DNA of 64,000 bases. Source: Agromyces sp. S2-1-8 (GTDB taxonomy: Bacteria; Actinomycetota; Actinomycetes; Actinomycetales; Microbacteriaceae). The stretch is from contig NZ_JAJOLP010000001.1 in the NCBI RefSeq assembly GCF_021129215.1, positions 2,604,001 to 2,668,000 of the forward strand, given 5' to 3'. Under the pieces are notes generated by a model, which saw only the letters and a program-made list of their open reading frames with translations, was not told where the DNA came from and did not search any database. Positions 27,809-35,232 of the stretch are shown in pieces. The translations under genes were made by a program, and so were the position numbers. The stretch's first letter is position 1; every line of letters starts with the position of its first letter.

Positions 27809-27846
27809 ACGAAGGGGCGGGCGACCGAGGTCGCCCGCCCCTTCGT
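27809..27846. terminator. Strong bidirectional terminator between L31 and the exonuclease gene
   Basis: A perfect 17-bp stem (27809-27825 with 27830-27846; arms ACGAAGGGGCGGGCGAC and its complement) closes on a CGAG loop. It separates convergent genes, stopping transcription from both sides. T-runs are weak, as usual in high-GC genomes. Confidence 0.8.
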
Positions 27847-27856
27847 CGTCCTCGCA

Positions 27857-28573
27857 TCAGGCGCCGGTGCGAACGCGCACGGGCCACGCGCCCGACGTCG
27901 TGAATTCGGGCTCGCCGTTGCCGCGTCGCCACGCCTGGTAGCTCTCGGCCTGGTCGCGGCACCATTCGACCTGCCGTGCGTGCAGGTCGCCGATCGCGAG
28001 GGCCGCGAGCTCGGGGTAGGCCCGCGCGATGGCCTGTGCGACCCGCCCGGCCGCGACCGCGTCGGCGCCCGCGTCGTGCGCGTCGTCGAGGCGGACGCCG
28101 TAGTGGGCGGCCGTGACCGAGAGCGTGCGCTTGCCCCTGCGGTAGCGGTCGACCGCCTTGTCGATGACGAGCGGGTCGACGACCGGGCCCGGGCCCGGCA
28201 GCGGGGCGAGCCCGTAGCGCTCGGCCTCCCGCGCGAGCACTGTGAGGTCGTACGCGGCGTTGTACGCGACGATCGGCAGGCCCCTCGCCGCGGCCGATGC
28301 GAGCTCGCCGATGATCTCGGCGACCGCGGTCGCGGCGTTCTGCCCTTCGAGCCGAGCCCGTTCGGTCGTGACGCCGTGGATGAGCGAGGCGGCCGTCGGG
28401 ATCTCGACGCCCGGATCGACGAGCCATTCGCGCCGCTCGAGCACCTCGCCCGAGGCACCGAGCACGCCCACGTGCGCCGTGACGATGCGGCATACGTCGA
28501 CGTCGATCCCGGTCGTCTCGAGGTCGAAGACGGCGAGGGTGTCGGCCCAGCGGGCCCCGTTCACAGCATCCAT
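27857..28573 (-). CDS. DnaQ-like 3'-5' exonuclease
   Basis: 238-residue DEDD exonuclease of the DnaQ fold. Motif I is FDLETTGID (Asp and Glu), motif II is NAAYDLTVL, motif III ends in DDAHDAGADA with the conserved His and Asp (HxAxxD type). It lacks other domains and is longer than the bare fold, with a C-terminal extension (about 195-238). It could proofread or process DNA or RNA ends; the substrate is not shown. Start ATG 28573 has TAGCCT 7 nt upstream, consistent with a leaderless mRNA, and an upstream element resembling the damage-inducible RecA-NDp motif. Confidence 0.9.
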   Translation of the reverse strand: MDAVNGARWADTLAVFDLETTGIDVDVCRIVTAHVGVLGASGEVLERREWLVDPGVEIPTAASLIHGVTTERARLEGQNAATAVAEIIGELASAAARGLPIVAYNAAYDLTVLAREAERYGLAPLPGPGPVVDPLVIDKAVDRYRRGKRTLSVTAAHYGVRLDDAHDAGADAVAAGRVAQAIARAYPELAALAIGDLHARQVEWCRDQAESYQAWRRGNGEPEFTTSGAWPVRVRTGA

Positions 28574-28580
28574 GTGCCAC

Positions 28581-28603
28581 AGGCTATGCAGCGCCACCGT
28601 CAT
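28581..28603 (-). promoter_or_regulatory. RecA-NDp-like (PafBC-type) promoter of the exonuclease gene
   Basis: On the minus strand: ATGACGGTG, 8 nt, TAGCCT, 7 nt, ATG. It matches TTGTCRGTG at seven of nine positions, with the exact N8 spacing and a proper TANNNT -10. It is the best of three such candidates in the window. Confidence 0.45.
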
Positions 28604-28705
28604 CACCGGTGCAGCCGATCGCGTGTCCTGACCCCGGGCCGTGCAATCCCGCGCGACGCGGCGAGCACGGGCCGCGACGCGCAGGTCGCGCGCAGTCGCC
28701 GTCCG

Positions 28706-28711
28706 TAGAAT
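28706..28711 (+). promoter_or_regulatory. -10 element TAGAAT of the alpha/beta hydrolase gene
   Basis: TAGAAT ends 7 nt before ATG 28719. The in-frame ATG at 28710 lies inside this element, which argues for the later start. Confidence 0.5.
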
Positions 28712-28718
28712 GGCGGGG

Positions 28719-29612
28719 ATGATCGCCTCGCCGTACGCCTCCGCGCTCGACCGCATCCCAGTCAGGGAGCACCGCATCGACGTCGACGGCACGTCGACCG
28801 CGTGGTGGGAGTACGGCGACGCGGGCGCGCCGGTGCTGGTCCTCGTACACGGCTTCCGCGGCGACCACCACGGGCTCGAACCGATCGTGGCGCAGCTGCC
28901 GGGCTACCGCATCGTCTCGCCAGACCTGCCCGGGTTCGGTGCGTCGGCCGTCTTCGCCGACCGCGCCCACGACATCGACGGCTATGCGCGCTGGCTCGCC
29001 GCCTTCGTCGAGGCGGTCGGCCTCGACGGCGACTACGACCTGCTCGGCCACTCGTTCGGGTCGATCGTGGCGAGCGCGGCGGTGGCCGGCGGCCTCGCCC
29101 CGCGCCGGCTCGTGCTCGTGAACCCGATCGGCGCCCCGGCACTCGAGGGGCCGAGAGGCGTGATGACCCGGCTCGCCGTCGTCTACTACCGCGCGTCGGC
29201 TGCGCTGCCCGAACGGGCCGGCTTCGCCCTGCTCCGCAACGGTGCGATCGTCCGGGTGATGAGCGTGACGATGGCCAAGACCCGCGATCGCGAGCTCCGT
29301 CGCTGGATCCACGACCAGCACGACCGCTACTTCTCCGACTTCGGCGACCGCGACCAGCTGGTCGAGGCGTTCCGCGCCTCAGTCAGCCACAACGTCGGCG
29401 AGTACGCGGCCGACATCGCGGTGCCGACGCTGCTCGTCGCGGCCGAGCGCGACGACGTCACTCCGCTCGAAGCCCAGCGACGGCTCGTCACGCGGTTCCC
29501 CGACGCGACCCTCGAAGTCATCCCCGAGGTCGGGCACCTCATCCACTACGAGACCCCCGGCGACGCCGCGGGCCGGATCGCCCGCTTCCTCGAGGCGGGG
29601 GAGCGGGCATGA
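28719..29612 (+). CDS. Alpha/beta hydrolase
   Basis: 297-residue alpha/beta-hydrolase fold enzyme. The oxyanion segment VHGFRGDHHG, nucleophile elbow GHSFGS (Ser), acidic residue in AAERDDVTP and the final catalytic His in EVGHLIHYE are all in place. The lid region (about 130-200) is helical and basic. The substrate is not predictable. The stop overlaps the start of a glycosyltransferase gene (ATGA), so the two are co-translated, suggesting work on a lipid or sugar-linked metabolite. Start chosen from the TAGAAT element 7 nt upstream. Confidence 0.9.
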   Translation: MIASPYASALDRIPVREHRIDVDGTSTAWWEYGDAGAPVLVLVHGFRGDHHGLEPIVAQLPGYRIVSPDLPGFGASAVFADRAHDIDGYARWLAAFVEAVGLDGDYDLLGHSFGSIVASAAVAGGLAPRRLVLVNPIGAPALEGPRGVMTRLAVVYYRASAALPERAGFALLRNGAIVRVMSVTMAKTRDRELRRWIHDQHDRYFSDFGDRDQLVEAFRASVSHNVGEYAADIAVPTLLVAAERDDVTPLEAQRRLVTRFPDATLEVIPEVGHLIHYETPGDAAGRIARFLEAGERA

Positions 29613-30697
29613 AGATCGTCGTCGACTGCCGTTACACCCGGATCGGGCACCACGACGGCATCAGCCGCTTCACTGCGGGCATCGTGGGCGAGCTCGCGAA
29701 GCTGCATCCCGTGACGATGCTCGTGAGCGACCACCGCCAGCTCGAGATGCTGCCGCCGCTCCCGTGGCAACTCGTGAGCGCGCCGACGAGCGCCCGTGAG
29801 CCCTTCGTCGCCCGCCAGGTACGTCGCCTCCGCCCAGACATCGTGTTCTCGCCGATGCAGACGATGGGCTCGTGGGGTCGCGACTACCGGCTCCTCTTGA
29901 CCCTCCACGACCTCATCTACTACGAGAACCGCACGCCGCCGCGCGACCTGCCCGCCGCGATCCGGCTCCTCTGGCGGCTCTACCACCTCGCGTGGTGGCC
30001 GCAGCGTGCGCTCCTCGACCGGGCCGACGCGGTCGTGACCGTGTCCGAGACGACCGCGGGTCTCATCCGCGAGCACCGGCTGACGCGCCGGCCCGTGACG
30101 GTCGTGCCGAACGCCGCCGACGACCTCGCCGTGCCCGACCTGCCGCGCACCCGCCCCGTCGGCCACCGGCTCGTCTACATGGGCTCGTACATGCCGTACA
30201 AGAACGTCGACACGCTCGTGCGTGCGACGGCCGCGCTCCCCGACCACGAGCTGCATCTGCTCAGCCGCATCAGCGACGAGGAGCGCGAGCGACTCACGAG
30301 GCTCGCACCGGAGGCCCGTCTCGTCTTCCACGACGGGGTGACGGACGCCGCGTACGCCGAGCTGCTCTCCGGCGCCACCGCGCTCGTGCACGCCTCGAAG
30401 GCCGAGGGCTTCGGCATCCCTCTCGTCGAGGCGATGCGACTCGGCACGCCCGTCGTCGTGAGCGACATCCCGATCTTCCGCGAGATCGGCGGTGACGCCG
30501 CGCTGTTCTTCGACTCCGACCGCCCCGAGACGCTCGTCGCGGCGCTGCGCACGCTCGACGACGGCGACGAGTGGGAGCGACGCTCGGCCGCATCGGTCGA
30601 GGTCGCGGCACGGTACACGTGGGCGAAGTCGGCGGCCGCGCTCTACGCACTCATGCAGCGGGTCGTCGCCGAACCGGGCGGCCGTCGGCGGCGCTGA
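29609..30697 (+). CDS. Glycosyltransferase family 4-type (GT-B)
   Basis: 362-residue GT-B glycosyltransferase. It starts MKIVVDCRYTRIGHHDGISRFTAGI, has the nucleotide-sugar domain beginning YMGSYMPYKNVDTLVRA and the EX7E motif in SKAEGFGIPLVEAMRLG. No membrane helix, so cytoplasmic or peripheral. The N-terminal acceptor domain follows the pattern of mannosyltransferases acting on lipid or polysaccharide acceptors, but donor and acceptor are not identifiable. It is coupled to the preceding hydrolase by an ATGA overlap and is followed by a convergent gene. Confidence 0.9.
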   Translation: MKIVVDCRYTRIGHHDGISRFTAGIVGELAKLHPVTMLVSDHRQLEMLPPLPWQLVSAPTSAREPFVARQVRRLRPDIVFSPMQTMGSWGRDYRLLLTLHDLIYYENRTPPRDLPAAIRLLWRLYHLAWWPQRALLDRADAVVTVSETTAGLIREHRLTRRPVTVVPNAADDLAVPDLPRTRPVGHRLVYMGSYMPYKNVDTLVRATAALPDHELHLLSRISDEERERLTRLAPEARLVFHDGVTDAAYAELLSGATALVHASKAEGFGIPLVEAMRLGTPVVVSDIPIFREIGGDAALFFDSDRPETLVAALRTLDDGDEWERRSAASVEVAARYTWAKSAAALYALMQRVVAEPGGRRRR

Positions 30698-30726
30698 CGG
30701 CGGCGGCCGGAAGTCGGCGCGGCGGG

Positions 30727-31338
30727 TCAGCCACCGGTGCCGGTGAGCAGATCGGGCTCCGCGAGCTCGAACTCACCGGCCGCCGCGGTCACGAGGTGCA
30801 CCGACCCGTTCGTGACGGTGTAGCCGGCGGAGGGCAGCGTCCAGCCGCTCAGGTGGAGGATGAGGGAGTGGATCACGCCGCCGTGCGACACCACGACGAC
30901 ACGGCCGCCGGGGTGCGCCGCCGCGATCTCCGCGAGGGCGGCGCTCGAGCGCTCGATCACCGAGGAGCGCGTCTCGAGCCCCTCGATCGTGGCCGCCTGC
31001 GCCTCGACGGCCGCACGGCCCGCATGGTCGAGCCCCTCGAGCACGCCGTAGCCCCGTTCGGCGAGCGCCTCGAGATGTCCGAGCACCGGCGCGCCGAGCT
31101 CGGCGGCGATCAGCTCGGCGGTCTCCGACGCCCGCGAGAGCGGGCTCGCGTAGACCGCGTCCCAGTCGCTGTCCGATGCGGCGAGCGCGGCGCCGGTGTC
31201 GACGGCCTGGCGGCGTCCGGTGTCGTTCAGCGGGATGTCGGTGCGCCCCTGGATGCGGCGCTGCACGTTCCAGTCCGTCTCACCGTGGCGCACGAGCGCG
31301 ATCGTCACCGGTGCGGCACTCGTCGAGGCATCCGTCAT
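30727..31338 (-). CDS. Histidine phosphatase family protein (phosphoglycerate mutase-like)
   Basis: 203-residue enzyme with the catalytic RHGE at residues 17-20 (LVRHGETDWNVQRRIQG), the second Arg in SPLSRASETAE and the late His in VVVSHGGVIHSL. This is the cobC/GpmB-like phosphatase group rather than the classical mutase; the substrate is unknown. ATG 31338 has only a weak GAGAGT element upstream. The second to ninth residues contain the DAS coding form of the dispersed repeat. Confidence 0.9.
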   Translation of the reverse strand: MTDASTSAAPVTIALVRHGETDWNVQRRIQGRTDIPLNDTGRRQAVDTGAALAASDSDWDAVYASPLSRASETAELIAAELGAPVLGHLEALAERGYGVLEGLDHAGRAAVEAQAATIEGLETRSSVIERSSAALAEIAAAHPGGRVVVVSHGGVIHSLILHLSGWTLPSAGYTVTNGSVHLVTAAAGEFELAEPDLLTGTGG

Positions 31339-31369
31339 GTCGACGACTCTCGCACGTCGGGCGGCGGGT

Positions 31370-32227
31370 TCACGAATCGAGCGCGGTCGCGAAGGCGGCG
31401 AGCGTCTCGCTCGTGCCGGCGTCGATCTTCACTGCGGCCCGGGCGTCGCCCTTCGTGGCGCCGCGGTTGACGATGACGACCGGGCGCCGGCTGCGGCGGG
31501 CCTGCTCGAGGAGCCGCATCCCGGAGTTCACGACGAGCGAGGAGCCCGCCACGAGCAGCACGTCGGAGCCGGCGACGAGCGCGGCGCCGGCGCGGAACGT
31601 CGGCACCGGCACGAACTCGCCGAAGAACACGACATCGGGCTTGAGCACGCCGCCGCACACCGTGCAGACGGGCACGCGCATCGCCTCGACGTCGTCGATC
31701 TCGACGTCTCCGTCGGGGTTGAGCCGCACCGCGCGATCGGCGTCGAGCCACGGGTTCCGCACGGTGAGCTCCTGGGCGATCGCCTGCCTCGCGTAGTGCT
31801 GCCCGCACTCGAGGCAGACGACCCGGTCCATACCGCCGTGCAGCTCGACGACGTGGCGGCTCCCGGCGCGCCGGTGCAGGCCGTCGACGTTCTGCGTCAC
31901 GATGCCCGACACCGCCCCGGATGCCTCGAGCCGGGCGAGCGCCCGGTGGCCGGTGTTCGGCGCGGCCGCCGCGAAGTCACGCCATCCGAGGTGGCTGCCG
32001 GCCCAGTACCGCTTGCGCGCCGACTCGGAGGAGAGGAACGTCTGCACCGTCATCGGCGTGCGAACGGGCGCCCCCTCGCCCCGATAGTCGGGGATGCCCG
32101 AGTCGGTGCTGACGCCGGCGCCCGTGAGCACGGCCACGCGCGCGCCCCGCATGAGCTCGATCGCCTCGTCGATGCCGGTGGCCTGCGCCCGGCCGATCGC
32201 CTGCTCCAAGTCGTCTCCCTTCGACAC
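31370..32227 (-). CDS. Sir2 family NAD-dependent protein deacylase
   Basis: 285-residue sirtuin. The NAD site reads GAGVSTDSGIPDYRG, followed by TQNVDGLH, the catalytic His in VELHGGMD, and the structural zinc Cys pairs CLECG and CTVCGG, then FFGE and VVAGSSLVVN. Class II/III-like spacing; removes acyl groups from lysines with NAD. GTG 32227 is chosen because TACTCT (32233-32238, minus strand) lies 5 nt upstream and the N-terminus is then of normal length; other in-frame starts upstream are possible. Divergent from the RNA methyltransferase gene. Confidence 0.92.
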   Translation of the reverse strand: MSKGDDLEQAIGRAQATGIDEAIELMRGARVAVLTGAGVSTDSGIPDYRGEGAPVRTPMTVQTFLSSESARKRYWAGSHLGWRDFAAAAPNTGHRALARLEASGAVSGIVTQNVDGLHRRAGSRHVVELHGGMDRVVCLECGQHYARQAIAQELTVRNPWLDADRAVRLNPDGDVEIDDVEAMRVPVCTVCGGVLKPDVVFFGEFVPVPTFRAGAALVAGSDVLLVAGSSLVVNSGMRLLEQARRSRRPVVIVNRGATKGDARAAVKIDAGTSETLAAFATALDS

Positions 32228-32295
32228 CCCTGAGAGTAAACGCCGTCGTTTTCCGGATTGTTTCACGGGCTGGCACTCTTGAGGGGAGGAGATCC

Positions 32296-33114
32296 ATGCA
32301 CATCGAACGAGTCCGCGACGCGGCATCCGATGCCGTCGCCGATTACGCGAGGCTCACCGACGTCGCGCTGCGCAGCGTGCGCGAGCCCGAGGAGGGCCTC
32401 TACATCGCCGAATCGGCGAAGGTGATCCGGCGCGCCATCGCGGCCGGCCATCGACCTCGCTCGGTGCTCATGGAGGAGAAGTGGCTCGACGGGCTCGCAC
32501 CCGTGCTGGAGTCGTTCGACATCCCGGTCCACCTCGGCGACCCCGACCAGCTCGAGGAGATCACGGGCTACCGCGTGCATCGGGGCGCGCTCGCCGCGTT
32601 CGAGCGCCCCGAATTGCCCGAAGTCGCGTCGCTCGTCGCGGGCGCCCGCCGGGTCGTCGTGCTCGAGGACATCGTCGATCACACCAACGTCGGCGCCATC
32701 TTCCGTTCGGTCGCGGCGCTCGGCGCCGACGCCGTGCTCGTGTCGCCCCGATGCGCCGATCCGCTCTACCGGCGCAGCGTACGCGTCAGCATGGGCACCG
32801 TCTTCCAGGTGCCGTGGACCCGGCTGCCGGAGTGGGACGAGGCGGCCGAGCTGCTGCACGGGGCGGGGTTCGAGATCGCCGCGCTCGCCCTGGCCGACGA
32901 CGCCGTCGCGCTGCCCGACCTCGCCGCGGCGGCGCCCGAGCGCCTCGCCCTCGTGTTCGGGGCGGAGGGCGACGGCCTCAGCCGACGCGCGCTCGCGGCC
33001 GCCGACCGGGTCGTGACCATCCCCATGCGCCACGGCGTCGACTCGCTCAACGTCGCCGCCGCCGCGGCCGTCGTGCTGTACGCCGTCGCCGTCGAACCCG
33101 AGGAGGCCCGATGA
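32296..33114 (+). CDS. TrmH/SpoU family RNA 2'-O-methyltransferase
   Basis: 272-residue SPOUT methyltransferase. An N-terminal substrate-binding domain (about 1-105; EGLYIAESAKVIRRAI) precedes the knotted catalytic domain with the three motifs: EDIVDHTNVGAIFRSVAALG (motif 1, with Asn and Arg), ALVFGAEGDGLSR (motif 2) and IPMRHGVDSLNVAAAAAVVLY (motif 3). It methylates a ribose in rRNA or tRNA; the site cannot be deduced. A strong GGGGAGGAG ribosome-binding site precedes ATG 32296. Its stop overlaps the start of the carboxypeptidase gene (ATGA). Confidence 0.92.
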   Translation: MHIERVRDAASDAVADYARLTDVALRSVREPEEGLYIAESAKVIRRAIAAGHRPRSVLMEEKWLDGLAPVLESFDIPVHLGDPDQLEEITGYRVHRGALAAFERPELPEVASLVAGARRVVVLEDIVDHTNVGAIFRSVAALGADAVLVSPRCADPLYRRSVRVSMGTVFQVPWTRLPEWDEAAELLHGAGFEIAALALADDAVALPDLAAAAPERLALVFGAEGDGLSRRALAAADRVVTIPMRHGVDSLNVAAAAAVVLYAVAVEPEEAR

Positions 33115-34388
33115 CGACGACCCCCGATCCCGCCGAGCGGAAGCGCGTGTACCGGCGCCGTCGCATCGCCGTCTTCGGCACGCTCGGCGTCGTCCTCGCG
33201 CTGGTCGTCGGCGGCGGGGTGTACACGGCGAACGCGCTCGGGGCCGCCGTGCCGGCGGCATCGCCCGTCGTCGAGCAGCCCGAACCCCTGGCCGCGCCGG
33301 CGCAGGCGCTCGACCTCCCCGGCTTCGGGGGCTACGCGGTCGGCGCGGTGGGCTTCGACGGCCTGCTCGCCGCGGGCGAGCCCGACCGGCCGATGGCGAC
33401 CGCGAGCATCACGAAGGTCATCACGGCGCTCACGATCCTGCAGGACCACCCGATCCCGGCGGGCGAGGGCGGCCCCGACATCGAGTACACCGAGGCCGAC
33501 ATCGACATCTACTGGGACATGATCGCCCAGAACGGATCGGTCGCGCCCGTCGAGGCGGGCTCGACGCTCAGCCTCAAGGAGAGCCTCGAGGCGATGCTGC
33601 TTCCCTCGGGCAACAACTACGCGATCTCGCTCGCGAACTGGGCGTACGGCTCGGAGGCGGGTCTCGTGACCGCCGCGACGACCTGGCTCGCCGACCACGG
33701 GCTCGCGAACACGCGCATCGCCGATTCGAGCGGGCTCTCGATGGACAACATCTCGACGCCGGCCGACCTCGTACAGCTCGGCGAGCTCGCCCTCGCGGAG
33801 CCGACGCTCGCCGAGATCGTCTCCACGAAGTCGGTCGACATCCCCGAGCTCGGAAAGCTCGACAACTCGAACAAGCTGCTCGGCACGCACGGCGTCGACG
33901 GCATCAAGACCGGCACGACCGACGACGCGGCGAACCTGCTCTTCTCGGCCGACTACGCGGTCGGCGAGCAGACCGTCACGGTCGTCGGGGTGCTCCTCGG
34001 CGCCGAGAACCACGCGGTCCTGCGAGAGGCCGTCGCGACGCTGCTCGACAGCGTCGCCCCGGGGTTCCACGAGGTCGCCCCGCTCGAGGCGGGGCAGGAG
34101 CTCGCGAGCTACGAGACGCCGTGGGGCGACACCGCGAAGGCGCGTGCCGCCGACGGCGCCTCGCTCGTGGTGTGGAGCGACACGCCGGTCGAGGTCGAGG
34201 TGCACGCGAAGCCCGTGACCGTCGCGGCCGAGGGGGCGGACGTCGGCACCGCGGTCGTGCGCTCCGGCGACCGCGAGATCACGGTGCCGCTCGTGCTCGA
34301 CGCCGAGATCGACGATCCCGGCACCTGGTGGCGGCTGGCGAACCCCGACGGCCTCGCTCAGAGCACCGCTCAGTCGGGCAGCGAGTAG
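33111..34388 (+). CDS. D-alanyl-D-alanine carboxypeptidase (penicillin-binding protein, S11 type)
   Basis: 425 residues. An N-terminal basic stretch is followed by one membrane anchor (about 20-42) and the peptidase domain outside the cell. Catalytic motifs are complete: SITK (Ser99, Lys102), SGN (166-168) and KTG (266-268). It trims the terminal D-Ala of peptidoglycan stem peptides. A beta-rich C-terminal domain follows. It lacks a cleavable signal but the anchor would hold it at the membrane. Coupled to the upstream RNA methyltransferase by ATGA, an odd functional pairing. Its last 19 bases overlap the end of the convergent SGNH gene. Confidence 0.93.
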   Translation: MTTTPDPAERKRVYRRRRIAVFGTLGVVLALVVGGGVYTANALGAAVPAASPVVEQPEPLAAPAQALDLPGFGGYAVGAVGFDGLLAAGEPDRPMATASITKVITALTILQDHPIPAGEGGPDIEYTEADIDIYWDMIAQNGSVAPVEAGSTLSLKESLEAMLLPSGNNYAISLANWAYGSEAGLVTAATTWLADHGLANTRIADSSGLSMDNISTPADLVQLGELALAEPTLAEIVSTKSVDIPELGKLDNSNKLLGTHGVDGIKTGTTDDAANLLFSADYAVGEQTVTVVGVLLGAENHAVLREAVATLLDSVAPGFHEVAPLEAGQELASYETPWGDTAKARAADGASLVVWSDTPVEVEVHAKPVTVAAEGADVGTAVVRSGDREITVPLVLDAEIDDPGTWWRLANPDGLAQSTAQSGSE

Positions 34389-35155
34389 GGGCCCGCCTCG
34401 GGGCGCTTCGCCGTGATGAAGTCGCCCGACGACTGGTGGCGGATGCGCCGGACCACCCACGGCACGAGGTACTCGCGCGCCCACGCGAGGTCTTCGACCC
34501 GCGCCTGCCGCCACGTGGTCAGGGGCAGCGGCTCGGGCGTCAGCGCATCGAGGTCGTTCTCGACGTTCAGGGCTGCGAGCACCATCCGCGCGACCGTGTG
34601 GTGTCCGAGCGCGTTGAGGTGCAGCCGGTCGGGAGCCCACATCCGCGGGTCCTGGATCTCCGAGAGCGCCCACTGGTCGGCGACGATGCAGTCGTACCTC
34701 GCCGCGATCGCACGGAGATTCTCGTTGTAGATCGCGACCTTGCCGCGGATGCCGCGGAACACGGGCGAGAAACCGACGTCGACGCCGGTGAAGATCACGA
34801 TCGTGGCGTGGTCGCGGCTGAGCCGGTCGATCGCGTACTCGAAGCGCGCCGAGATCTCGTCGGGATCGGTGCCGGGCCGGATGACGTCGTTGCCGCCCGC
34901 CGAGATCGTGATGAGGTCGGGCCGCAGCGAGAGCGCGGGCTCGAGCTGCTCGTCGACGATCTGCTGGATGAGCTTGCCCCGCACCGCGAGGTTGGCGTAG
35001 GCGAAGTCCTCGGTGCCCTGCGACAGGACCTCCGCGACGCGGTCGGCCCATCCGCGGTGGCCGCCCGGCACGGTGGGCTCGGGGTCGCCGATGCCCTCGG
35101 TGAACGAGTCGCCGATCGCGACGTAGCGGGACCAGGGATGCTGCTGGGTGACCAT
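34370..35155 (-). CDS. SGNH/GDSL hydrolase
   Basis: 261-residue SGNH-fold esterase. Block I is AIGDSFTEGIGDP (catalytic Ser), block II Gly in RGWADRVAEVL, block III SAGGNDVIRP (oxyanion Asn) and block V DRLHLNALGHHTVA with the catalytic Asp and His. No signal peptide, so cytoplasmic. The C-terminal part (about 215-261, AREYLVPWVVRRIRHQSSGD) is a family-specific extension. ATG 35155 follows GGAGGG and a CAGAAT element; GTG 35170 is an upstream alternative. Its 3' end overlaps the carboxypeptidase gene tail to tail. Confidence 0.92.
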   Translation of the reverse strand: MVTQQHPWSRYVAIGDSFTEGIGDPEPTVPGGHRGWADRVAEVLSQGTEDFAYANLAVRGKLIQQIVDEQLEPALSLRPDLITISAGGNDVIRPGTDPDEISARFEYAIDRLSRDHATIVIFTGVDVGFSPVFRGIRGKVAIYNENLRAIAARYDCIVADQWALSEIQDPRMWAPDRLHLNALGHHTVARMVLAALNVENDLDALTPEPLPLTTWRQARVEDLAWAREYLVPWVVRRIRHQSSGDFITAKRPEAGPYSLPD

Positions 35156-35202
35156 CCCTCCATTCTGCACAGAACGGGGTACGGGCGGGTGCCGGTTCGA
35201 GG

Positions 35203-35225
35203 ATGTCGCAGGGCTCCACTACCCT
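35203..35225 (+). promoter_or_regulatory. RecA-NDp-like (PafBC-type) promoter of the SF2 helicase gene
   Basis: ATGTCGCAG (35203-35211), 8 nt, TACCCT (35220-35225), 7 nt, GTG 35233. Six of nine bases match TTGTCRGTG, with exact N8 spacing and a proper TANNNT. An in-frame ATG starts inside the motif, which argues against it as the start codon. Confidence 0.4.
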
Positions 35226-35232
35226 CGAACCA

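Noticed and set aside
31235..31250. TGTCGGTG at 31235-31250 as another RecA-NDp site
   Set aside because: It lies inside the phosphatase gene, with no TANNNT at the right distance and no start codon downstream.
35203..35232. ATG 35203 as the helicase start
   Set aside because: It lies inside the promoter element, and TACCCT sits at the leaderless distance from GTG 35233.
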